Source: Eudorina sp. 2006-703-Eu-15 (Eukaryota; Chlorophyta; Chlorophyceae; Chlamydomonadales; Volvocaceae). From it: a DNA stretch of 64,000 nucleotides. A program made the translations under genes and the position numbers. The stretch covers positions 62,001 through 126,000 of the forward strand of contig BDSI01000063.1 in assembly GCA_003117195.1 (NCBI GenBank), given 5' to 3'. This document shows, in pieces, positions 12,230 to 22,243 of this stretch (the first letter of the stretch is position 1; each line of letters begins with the position of its first letter). The notes under the pieces were generated by a model. The model saw nothing but the letters and a program-made list of their open reading frames with translations. It did not search any database and was not told the DNA's origin.

Positions 12230-12422
12230 GGGGCCCTATGTGGTTTGCGTGCGGGGAGGGGGCTTGTGCGGGAGTTGGGGGTGCAGGTGACGAGGGAGTG
12301 GGGTAATGAGCTCGTTCTGTGTGCCAGACAGACAGAGAGACAGATTCTAGGCGAATGATAGCTGACGTGACGGAGTCGTGGTCGAAGACTCAAAGTATGA
12401 CGACCAGGTACCGTAGAAGCAC

Positions 12423-12427
12423 TGTAA
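12423..12427 (+). terminator. TGTAA polyadenylation signal of tRNase Z
   Basis: TGTAA lies 194 nt after the tRNase Z stop. It is the standard near-upstream polyadenylation element of chlorophycean algae. Further copies lie at ~12998 and ~13017. Confidence 0.55.
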
Positions 12428-13680
12428 CCAGGTATCCGGTGCCGACAGGTTGGGGTTGTGACACACGGACGGATATGCAATGCACTGCGCACGATGGGGA
12501 GGTACAGCACCCGGCGCAGTTTGGGAGTAGACCAAGGCAGAGTCGAGTACGCCGCATGGGAGAAGCTGTGCAAGTTCGCTCCTGTCTGCCCGCCGTCCAC
12601 GGTCCTCGGAGGTGTCACGAGTGCACTCCGACCCATCTGCAACCCCCGTGCACTCGTCGGCGATGAGGTTCTCGCACTGCTCTCACTGAGAATGTGCTTA
12701 GGGGATTTTAAAATGCCCTGATGTTGCGGCCGAAGTAATCCTGCTCGGTCCGTTGCGGAACAAGGCACCGGCGTGTGCTGACGAGACGAGTTAGCCGCTC
12801 TTGTTGGCTTTGCCGCCGTTGTGGCGTGTTGCGTGTCCGTGCCAAACGTGTCTCTAAGCAGGTTAGGCCTTTTGAGGTCGAGAAAATTAGATGGCCAGGA
12901 CACCCCATACGGAGCCAAGGCTCTGATCACATCTGTAGACTATGTTTCCGGTGTCCGTCCTATACAAACCCTACAACTGGCATGTAGGGGCTGCTGCTGT
13001 AAAATGACTTTCAAGCATTTGTAACATGAGACGCTATGCTGCAGCACTTGTTGAGCCACGCCAAAACAGGCCCACGCCTTGCACATAATGATTCAGTCAC
13101 CAGCGAGACGACCGGCAGCGTAGGGCACATAGTTGCTTACAAGCGAGAACCTGCACGGGTTCTTCTCTGCGGGTCGGACTGTCGACACTTCCTAATGCCG
13201 AATGCAGCGCTCGCCCCGTTTCGCAGTCGTCACTAGCGCCGACTGGAGCTCCGAAAGGCTTCCTCGCCCGCAAGCAAGCAAGAGCTGCTCCCTCCAACTC
13301 GACTCCTCAGCGGCGCACCCCGCGCTTAAGGGACCAGCGGCCCACAGCGCCTGCCGCCAGCCGCTCCGCAGCACGGGGAGTATGGGCCGCCCCCTCTCGC
13401 ATGGGGCGGCCCTCCGCCAGCATCATCACTGTCTCCAAAGGCTGTTCCACAGAGCGGGGAAGACGTCCCGGATTCCGTCCATGCCATGCATATGATAAGA
13501 GCTGCGCCCTCGCAGCCACGTCCGCTGTACGCCGTCACAACAGGGACCGCCGTGAAAGCCGCTGCTGCAAACCCGACGCCGAATGAGGACATGACCACGC
13601 GCTGAGTTTGCTCAGTTGAATGCAAGGCAAAGTTGGAATCCGCTGGCCTGCCGCTGACAGCTGACCGCAAGGTCACCAGC
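12428..13680. other. Convergent intergenic region, tRNase Z / RPL26
   Basis: No gene is supported. It contains the 3' ends of two converging transcripts. The RPL26 signal, TTACA on plus (TGTAA on minus), is at 13137-13141, about 540 nt beyond the RPL26 stop. Confidence 0.5.
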
Positions 13681-15255
13681 TTAATCGACGTTGGTCATGG
13701 CAACGTCCTGCTCCGTGAACTGCGGGTTTAGATACAGCGGGCACGGCGACCTAGGTTTCAGCAAAACGAAAACGCTTCGACTGAACATCGGAAAGGGCAG
13801 CGGAGACGGATTCTTTCCTTGACAACAGCAGATAGACTCAAGGCAACGAGCGTGAGGCAGCGAGTACTGGAAATCCCCTCCAGGAAACCGCCCAATTGGT
13901 TCCACCCCCCCGGAACCCAGTCCGAGACCTTGGGTGCCAACCCGCATCCTACCTTGCCCTTGCCCTTCTCGGCGGCGCGGGCGGCCTTCTTGCGCTCCAG
14001 CAGGGCCTTGCGGTCCTTGTCCAGCTGTGTTGGGGAAAAGACAGCGCACCGTCATTGAAACCCTAGATTTCAACCCCGGAGCGATTTAGTTCCACCAGAC
14101 TCCCACGCACAGTACCAACACCAAGGCCTCAGATTCTGGCCACGCAGCATATGTTTGCCGTGGGACCCAGAACACTCCATTCCATCGCTTTTTGTTATGC
14201 CTTGTTCGACATGTAACGGAAACCGCCCCAAAGCTCAGCGGCTGGAAGCTCGTTTTTGTCCCCTACGGCACCCGGGCCGCACACCACGAACCTTGAGCTT
14301 GGTGATGACCACCTTGCTGGGGTCGATGCCCACGTTCACGACGGCGCCTGAGGGCGAGCCGAGAGAGAGACAAAGGACAATGAGGGATTACCAGAAGGAA
14401 TGAAACAGAGCCGCAGGCATGAAGTACATCACTACGTCGCTATTCCACGTCTCATCCGAGAAACATGGGAGCAACAAAAACGGGGGCGGGGAAAGGTGGC
14501 TCAAAACCAGCACCAAGTCGCCGTGTGATGTGCGTGGCTCACCGTTCTTCTTGTCCTTCGAGACACGCTCGATGTGGATGACCCACTTCTTGCGGTAAAC
14601 CTCAACGACCTTGCCCTCGCGAGCCTGCACGGTGAATTACACCGCCCAGCTCAGCACCTGAAGTACCACCGCTCGCCAAAATCGCACAGTGCCCCCTACC
14701 TTGAAGGCACCGCGCGTGACCTGCACCTCGTCGTCCTTGCGAATGGGGACGGCCCGCACCTGCACAAACACAACTGACCTCACGCGTGCGAACACCGGGG
14801 GCGGAAACCAGACCCAATGAACCCATTTCACGACTTACCCCGTACTTGTTCTTCAGCTCAGCTGAAAGAGGAGCAGTCATCAGGGTCCGGCGCACGCTCG
14901 ACGGCGCGGAGAAGTGAGCCTACGGACGCATGCGGCAGGACCACCGCGTCAGAACTCCCCCAATGCTTTTTCAGAGCTGCTATGCGCAACCGCGCATCCC
15001 ATCATTTAAGTAATTGATGAAGGCCTCAATACAAACGGTTGCCCCGCTGATAAATAATCAGTACGCCTGCAGGCTGCTGACGACCTCTCCCCATCGCTCC
15101 CGATCATATAACGCCAAAAGCATACTCCAATGTTGCAATTAGAGCGAAGAGGTTATGGAGCAGAAAGGATACGCTAGTTGGCGCGCCGTCGCCGCCGGAC
15201 AATGTACCTTGCGGCTCTTGCGCCGCGAGGAGCTAACGTTGCGGTTGAACTTCAT
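13681..15255 (-). CDS. RPL26: 60S ribosomal protein L26 (uL24)
   Basis: Cytosolic large-subunit protein of the KOW family, placed near the exit tunnel. Seven exons (minus): 15208-15255, 14839-14919, 14700-14759, 14543-14624, 14292-14347, 13953-14024, 13681-13719. The phases give exactly 145 aa, the usual eukaryotic length. It begins [16 protein letters not shown], then [19 protein letters not shown], the KOW core [17 protein letters not shown] and [18 protein letters not shown], then the basic helix [20 protein letters not shown]. The C-terminus [12 protein letters not shown] is of the plant/algal kind. The exon 5 donor is GTTCGT, a weak form of the consensus. The gene is divergent from the MFS transporter at 15647. 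The identification is essentially certain. Confidence 0.98.
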
Positions 15256-15646
15256 TTTTGCTCCTGCAAACGAGACTTAGTATCAGCACCCTTGAAACTG
15301 GTCTGCTAAAGTTGGGGGCCAACTAGCGGCAGAGTGATGTTTGTCAGCCAGACAGCCTTAAGGACAGATAAGGACGCACCTTGTCCACACCGTCAGCACG
15401 GGAAAGAGGGATTGCAGGTTGCGCGACACAGGTTGAAAGGGTTCCAGCTGCGGTATTGGTCCAGGGTGGCCCCCAACTTGATACAGGAAAACACCGCGAA
15501 CGAATTTGGGACAGTAACACGTATTTTTTTACTGTATGTGCCATTAGACACATATACCTTGCAAAGTTCGGTCCATTGGAACAGAGCTGTCAATGTGAAA
15601 TTGTCGAGATCCCTCGTCGGCCCTCGGGACAATCGTGCGCTGCAAC
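15256..15646. promoter_or_regulatory. Bidirectional promoter region, RPL26 / MFS transporter
   Basis: Only 391 bp separate the two divergent start codons, so both 5' UTRs and both core promoters must fit here. I saw no clear TATA box. Confidence 0.5.
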
Positions 15647-18600
15647 ATGCAGACACGGCTTTACTTAAATCGATGGCTCACATTCGTGGCCTCGTGCCTG
15701 ATGCAGGTTGGGCGGCATGGGTTGCGTGGTTTCAGCAGCGCGCTGTCGGAACGGGTCGTGTCGTGTCCATGCACCTCAACGCTCATCCCGGCTGCCGCTG
15801 CCCCTCTGCTTAGTGACTACGACCTTTGAATTGCAATGTCATTCGGACCAATCCTTTTGCCAGACCCAGCTGGAATGCATACCAGTTTCACAGATTCGGT
15901 ATCTTCAGTGTATCCGTCAGACATAGAGCGCCCCATCGGCGCTGCCGTGCAGCTGCCTCTTTACCCCCCAACCTCACTCGCCAACCCGCCCACCCGACGC
16001 CGCCACCACCCTCACCCTCTTGCGTCCGGATGCCGTACTCGTCATGTGTGTAGGCGTCCGCGGGGCTGTCGTACGTGTTCCCCGTGTATGCCCCCGCGCT
16101 CAAGGAGCGGTGGGGCTACCGCGAAACCCAGATCGCGACGGTGGGCTCCTGCTTCAACTTTGGGGGGTACCTGGCCATCCCCTCGGGCTACCTGTACGAC
16201 CAACTTGAAAAACACAAGCGCTTCGGGCCCAGGCAAGTTGCTGTTTGGTTTGACCCGCCCCTGCGCCCCCCTCGCGCGGCGTCCTGATGCAGCCCATCCT
16301 TCCCTGGATCCCTGCTCGGACAGTCCGCGGTCTTCATCGTCGCCCACCAATGGGGAGGAAGGGGCGATGCGCTGCACCCCCTGGGGCCACCCCCTGCACC
16401 GCCCCCAAGCCACATCCGCTCCCCACCTGCGCAGTGCGCCAACCAACCAGTGCGCCAACCAACCGACCAACCAGAGCACCAACCAACCAACCAGTGCACC
16501 AACCAACCAAATTCCTGTACCCCGCCGGCACACACACCGATCCCCCTCCGGCCCGCAGGTTCGTCGCCCTCTTCGGCTCCCTGATGCTGACCGCCGGCTA
16601 CCTGGGCCTCTACTGCGCCGCCGCGGGCCTGGTGCCGCCCAGCTTCGCCCTCGTGTGCGTGTGGGCCTTCCTGGGCGGCAACTCCAGCACCTGGTTCGAC
16701 ACCACCGCCATCGTCACCAACGTCCGCAACTTCCCGCGCGACCGCGGCACCGTGGTGGGCATCCTCAAGGCCTTCGTGGGCCTCTCCGCCTCTATCTACT
16801 CCTCCATCTACGCCGCCGCGTTCGCGTCGGGCGGCAGCAGCGCCGCCGACGCCGCCGCCGGCTTCCTCTTCTTCGTCGGCGCCATCTCCCCCCTGATCAC
16901 GTTGTCGCTCACCGCCGCCATCAACTTGGTGCCGGAGGCATACCACGAACCGGACCCGCCGCCGAAGGCGGCGGCTCCGCCGCTGCCTCCGGCGGCGGAG
17001 CCGCCGGAGGCGGCAACGCCACTGCTGGCGGCGGCGGAGCCGCCACCAGCGGCCGCGCCCGCCCGCAGCGGCCCCTCGACGCCCCGGTTCTCCGCCCAGT
17101 CGCGCTTCATGTTCGCGTACAGCCTCGTGGCGCTGATCGCGATGTACCAGGCGGCGGCGGCGCTGTGGGCGGGCGCGGCGCACCCCTCCGCGGGCGCGCG
17201 CCGCGTGTTGCTGGCGGGGCTGCTGACGCTGTTGGCGCTGCTGCTGGCCCTGCCGCTCAGCTCGGGCGACTGGGTGCACAAGAAGCCGCGGCCCGACGCG
17301 GTGGAGAGGGTGCGGCGCAGCCTACTCAGCCGCCTGGCGGCGCGTGGCGCCAAGGCGGCCGCCAGCCTCGCCCGGCGGTCGAGGCGGAGCAGCGGGGCCC
17401 AAGGCGACCTGGCGGAGCCGCTGCTGCGGCCGGGCGCAGCCGGCGCCAGCGGCGGAGGCGGAGGCGGCGGCCAGCGGAGCGCCGGGCCGGCAACAGCGGC
17501 GGCGGCGGCGGTGCCTGGGCCGCCGGAGGTGTCCGGCGGCGCTGCGGGTGTGGCGGCTGGGTCGAAACGTGCGGCGGAGGCGGAGGCGGCGCCTCCATCG
17601 GGTCAGCGGCAGGTGCTGCTTGCTGCGGAGCAGGGGAGTTGCGGGGACCACGCCAACGGGGCGGAGGGTGCGGAGGGCGCCGCCGCGGGCACGGGCGCGG
17701 GCGCACCGGCGGCGGCGCCGGCGCCCGTATCTTCGCAGCCGCAGCCTGGGCCGGCGGCGGCGGCAGCGGTGCCGCCCGTGGTGCGTGAGGGGGATCTGGA
17801 GGCGCAGTTGGAGGCCCTGGAGGAGGTTCCGGAGCTGTCCGAGCTCCCGCTGAGCCAGGCGGTCAAGTCGCCCATGTTCTGGCTGCTGATGCTGCAGGTA
17901 CGTGTGGGTTTGTGTTTAGAACAGGAACCCGCCCGCCCGAGCCCAGGCACGTGTTAAAATAAACCGAGAGACACGACTTGCGAGGACCCTAATTGCGCAC
18001 GCGGACGAGTGAGGCACGTGTGTGTGTATATGTGCGCTTGTTCATCTAGCAATCCAGCTGTATCTGGATTGCTAGGGACCGAGTGCCAGGTAACGCTGTC
18101 CGAGGCCGGGGCCTGAGTTGGACGGGTCCCCGCGCAGCACATCGGGTGCGGTTGGCGGACAGCTCAATAGTTCCCGCGTCCCGGCCGAGAGCACCCCGGC
18201 CGTCTGCCCGCGCTCGAGCGGTTCTGGGGAGTGTCTGACGACGCTGCCCTGCTGCGCTCCTTCCCACCCTCACCCACCCCCGCACCCACCCACCCCACCC
18301 GCCCATCCGACCCCCCAGTTTGGCGTGGGCCTGGGCACGGGCCTGGCCTACCTGAACAACCTCGGCTCCATCGTGGTGGCGCTGGGGGGGCAGCAAGGGG
18401 GACAGGTGGTGTTCGTGTCGCTGTTCAGTGTGGCGAATGCCGTGGGTGAGTTAATGCGGAGGGGGAGGCGGGGAGGGGGGGGGAGGGGGGGGCGGGGAGG
18501 GGGAAGCGGAGGACGTGAGGAGGGGGCGGGGGAGGGACTTGGCCGCCAGGGAGCGGCGAGGGTCGGGCCCGGGGGCGGATAGGCGCCTACCCACCCGGTG

Positions 18601-19990
18601 TGCCCACCCGGTGTGCCCACCCGGTGTGGGCATTGGCGGCCCGGTTGGGCTGGGGCTGGGGCTGGGGCCCCGGGTGTGAGTCCCGAAGGAGGAGGGGGAG
18701 GGGGAGGAAGAGGGCCTGCGGGACCGCGGGGGTGATCGGCCCTCATGTGTAGTCACACAGACACGCATACATACACAGCCGTACCCGCCCACGAGCGCAG
18801 AGACGCTGACGCCGCCCGGGTTTGCGTCGGGATCAGGGTCCCCTGTTGCGGAACACCCCCTCACCCCCTCACCCCGGGTCGCTACTCGCTCACTCACTCG
18901 CCCCATGGGCCGCCTCGAGGCACACGCAGTTACCTGTGCGCCCTCCACCCGCCCGCCCCCCTCGCGGCCCCGCGGCGCCATTCCAGGTCGCCTGACGGGC
19001 GGCGTGCTTTCGGAGCTGACGCTGCGGCGGTACGGCACCCCGCGCACGCTGCTTCTGCTGGCGGTGAGCTGCCTGACGCTGCTGGGCGTGGGCGGCGCGG
19101 CGGCCTCCGAGCTGTCGGACCTGTACTTTGTGAGCCTGGTGGCGGGGCTGGCGTTCGGGGCGCACTGGGGGCTCATCCCGGCCATCACCTCGGACCTGTT
19201 CGGACTGACGCACTTCGGAAGCAACTACACGGCGCTGCAGGTGCGGCCGCAGGCGGGGCGGTTGGGAGCAGGGGAGGGGGCGCGGGGCGCGGCGCTTGTT
19301 TCCCGGGGGTGCGTCGCGTCGCGTTGGGCCAGTCTCGGGGGCCGTCGTAGTACTGGGGACGGTGTATCGGGGCATCCTTTCTTGAGCTCTGCCGGGGGCG
19401 GCCCCTGCTCCAATCGCCCCGCGAGGTCCGGCACGCGACCCGAGGTCCTCGGTCCTTCATGGTCCTCTCCGGCCGCCGCCGCCGCCCAACCAAACACGGC
19501 AGTGCGCCTCTAGCGGGCCTTGTCCCACGGGTTGCTGACGCCGCCGCCGGGAAAGCCCCCGCCTTTCTCCGTCCTCCCTTGTCCCGTGCGTCCTGCGCCC
19601 CGCAAAGCACAGGGCCCTGGCGGCCACATGCCTTCCCCTGGCAGCAGCGCAGTTTGAATATGTCTACCAGTTTCCTACACCCTCACTCACCGCCACGTCG
19701 CCTTAACCCCCACCCCGCCTCCCCCGTACCTCGACGCGCAGCTGGGCCCCGCCGCCGGCGGCTACCTGCTCGCCACCGTCCTGACGGGCAAGCTGTACGA
19801 CCGGGCGTTACGGCGCCACGGAGACGCCGTCTTCTGTCTGGGCGCGGACTGCTACTTCGACACTTGGTGTGTTCTGGGGGGGCTCAACCTGCTGGCCATA
19901 CTGGGCACCCGGGAGCTATACTCGCTCAGCGCCCGGAGGTACCGCCGACTGCTGCGCGGCGGCGGCGGGGGAAGCGGGGGGACCAGGTAG
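15647..19990 (+). CDS. Nodulin-like major facilitator superfamily transporter
   Basis: Membrane transporter of the plant nodulin-like/NFD4 group, substrate unknown. Exons: 15647-15706, 16054-16232, 16559-17897, 18319-18445, 18987-19240, 19742-19990. Phases agree and give 735 aa. The N-half starts RWLTFVASCLMQ then ASAGLSYVFPVYAPALKE, typical of the Nodulin-like domain, with the loop motif GYLYDQ and several hydrophobic helices to about residue 200. A ~280-residue Ala/Gly/Pro-rich cytosolic loop follows, ending in an acidic stretch (EGDLEAQLEALEEVPELSE). The C-half has FGVGLGTGLAYLNNLGS, GGVLSELTLRRYG, LAFGAHWGLIPAITSDLFG and AGGYLLATVLTGKLYD. Intron 2 has a GCAAGT donor (GC-AG). Codon choice in the loop matches its neighbours. 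The start Met is the first in the exon and gives a very short N-terminus. Confidence 0.9.
16440..16510. repeat. AACC-rich degenerate tandem repeat
   Basis: Units of CCAACCAA and GTGCACC lie inside the GC-AG intron of the MFS gene, 50 bp before the acceptor. Confidence 0.8.
18589..18628. repeat. 13-bp tandem repeat (TGCCCACCCGGTG)x3
   Basis: Three near-perfect copies lie in MFS intron 4, next to a long G-rich tract (18459-18530). Confidence 0.9.
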
Positions 19991-20577
19991 GGCGGCCTGG
20001 CAGGGCGGCGGTGGCGGCAGCCCTGCCGCCGGATGGAAGTACATCAGCGACGTCACGGTCGGGTGCAGCAGCTCAGCTGCGGTTTGGGGGGCAAGGATGG
20101 CAGGGCAGCAGGATGGCAGGGAGGCAGGATGGCATTGGAGGGGGCCCTGGCGCGCCGCCTCGGGACTGACCCGGATGTCAGTCGGGGGTCCCGGGAGGGG
20201 GGTGAGGCTTAGGGCGGATAGCGGAGCCATGACGCACGCAGGCAAAGGCACGACAGCATGCGGCATCAGGGCGTCTGATGACGTCCTTTGACATGGAGGT
20301 ACATGGAGAGGGAGGAAGAGAAGCGGCATAGAAAGTAAGCACGGCATCGCAGTGTCCGCTGGGGCAGCAGTGGGCCTGTGGGCAACTGCGTATAGTGGGA
20401 GCGGGGGTAGAAACAAAAGAAAGGCAAACGCAAACGAACCAGCGGGGGGAGGAATCTTGCTGGGAGCAGGAGTGTGGCGCCAGTGGGGGCCATGTTGTCA
20501 CTGGCCAGGGTGTGTGAGCGTGCGAGGGGAGGTCCAGTGGGGGAGGGGGCTCCGCGGCAGGGAGGGCCTGGCGACGT

Positions 20578-20692
20578 GCGGGCAGGCAGGCAGGCAGGCA
20601 AGCAGATAGTTAGGCAGGAAGGTAGGTAGGTAGGTAGGTAGGTAGGTAGGTAGGTAGGTAGGTAGGTAGGTAGGTAGGTAGGCAGGAAGGTG
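20578..20692. repeat. (GGCA)n/(GGTA)n microsatellite
   Basis: A run of GGCA units passes into about 15 GGTA units (20621-20681) and back to GGCA. Non-coding. Confidence 0.95.
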
Positions 20693-21386
20693 ACATCTTT
20701 TTCGGGATGGGCTGCCGTGACGTTGGAGCTCTGGGATCTGCGGCGGATCTACGCTGCATGCCGTGACGTGGCTTTGCCCAGTTTGGCGGCTGGTGGGTTC
20801 GCGTCAGGCTGTCGACCGACGACTGGCATGTGTGGCATGGTTGTGTGGGGCCATGGCCTGGAATACCAGGCTGCTGCCACGGTGTGCCAACCATGTGGTT
20901 AAGTGAGGGCAGGCCCAAGGCGGCCAGCGAGTGTGGGGACGCGGGGACAGAAGATACCTGGGCCAACAGTGAGGGAGAGAGTCGGAGGGGGTTTGAGCTG
21001 CGAGACGGGCGAGGTGTGACCTCATTCATGTCCATGGGAAACCGCGGGGAGGAAGGCCACGTCTGCGTCGGTAAGTGAGCTGAAGGTGCCTGTCGTACGT
21101 TGGTAGTCCCACCTGCGGCGGGACGTCAGGCGGCCGCACGTCTGGCCACGGGCGTCTGTCTTGAAGAGGATGCGGGTGTGGAGTGGAGGAGACGTCCTTC
21201 CTTCTGTCACCGCCCTTTGGGGGGGAGGGGCGCTCGGGAGTGCAGGCGGCCCCAGCCAGTCTGTGGTGTCTGGTGGGGAGGGTGCATCTGGGTTGCATCG
21301 TAGTACCGACGATGATGATGATGCCTCTGGGGCGTTCTGTGGACGGCCCACGAATGTGTAGATAGAGGGGGCAAACCGGAGGCCGG

Positions 21387-21450
21387 GATACATCGGGATA
21401 CCTCGGGGCACATCGGGATACATCGGGGCACATCGGGATACATCGGACAT
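21387..21450. repeat. 10-bp tandem repeat, CATCGGGATA / CATCGGGGCA
   Basis: About six alternating copies of two 10-mers differing at two positions, in intergenic DNA. Confidence 0.9.
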
Positions 21451-22243
21451 TCCTCCGTGTTGTCGCCCGTGCGGTGCCGGACGGGATCAGCACACGGATG
21501 GATCCCTGGGCCGCTGCCGTACAGCCTTTCGGGGCTACACGGCTGATGCTCCGGTTGGTAGGTGGACTTACTTGGGTAGGCTCGAGGCACCGATGGGCTG
21601 TGTGTCGCTGGCTGGCTTTGCAGGCGAGTTCCGCGGCTGCGCTGCTGCAAACATGCGGGCTAGGTTTGGGTTTGTCCGTTACCACAATTCCCTGATGGGT
21701 TCTTGTGTAACGCGGCCCCAGACTACGGTATTAAGTTGGCCTGCGGACAAGGGATCTGTCAGGGTGCCGGCTGAGCTGTTCATCATGGGAAGGCACTGTC
21801 GGGGTTGGTCAGACGGACGGAAACGTCTCTCAAGGATGAGGTAGGCCCCATGCACTAACTCGATGCGACCCCCACGAGCGCAGCTCGGACACGAACAGCA
21901 GCCAGAACACACCCCGGGCTGTGCACTTCGTGCGGCGATCCCCAAGCCAGTGGCGCGCTGCCTTGGCTCGTTGGCGGTTAATCGCATCACACCGCAACTA
22001 CGTCGTACAGCGTAACTGAAACCGTTCTCCAACCATCGTCACACAGCGCTCTCGTGAGCTCCCTCTTGGAATTTGAGCGTTATAATAGCAACTGACCTAT
22101 CAGTGCACGCCAGCCATGTCATCCGCCGGCTTCGTCTCGTCTGTTTCCACTCTTTTGTGTTGAAATATGGCGTCACACGAAGGACAGTTGTCCAGATTGA
22201 TAGAGTAAAGAAGTTATATATTTGTACCTAATAAGTATTCAGC

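Larger units (their letters stand above)
19991..22243. other. Gene-free stretch between MFS and methyltransferase genes
   Basis: No supported gene. It holds a GGCA/GGTA microsatellite (20578-20692), a CGGGATACAT-type 10-bp tandem array (21387-21450), and an AT-richer section (22080-22240) that is probably the promoter of the next gene. The first TGTAA I see after the MFS stop is far away (21706), so the MFS polyadenylation site is unresolved. Confidence 0.5.

Noticed and set aside
15836..17788. 650-codon plus-strand frame overlapping the transporter
   Set aside because: Arg/Pro/Ala-rich alternative frame; the real exon 3 frame encodes hydrophobic helices and joins its neighbours in phase.
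20621..20681. Possible CRISPR-like or telomere-like array
   Set aside because: It is a simple GGTA microsatellite without spacers. No repeat-spacer structure was seen anywhere in the window.
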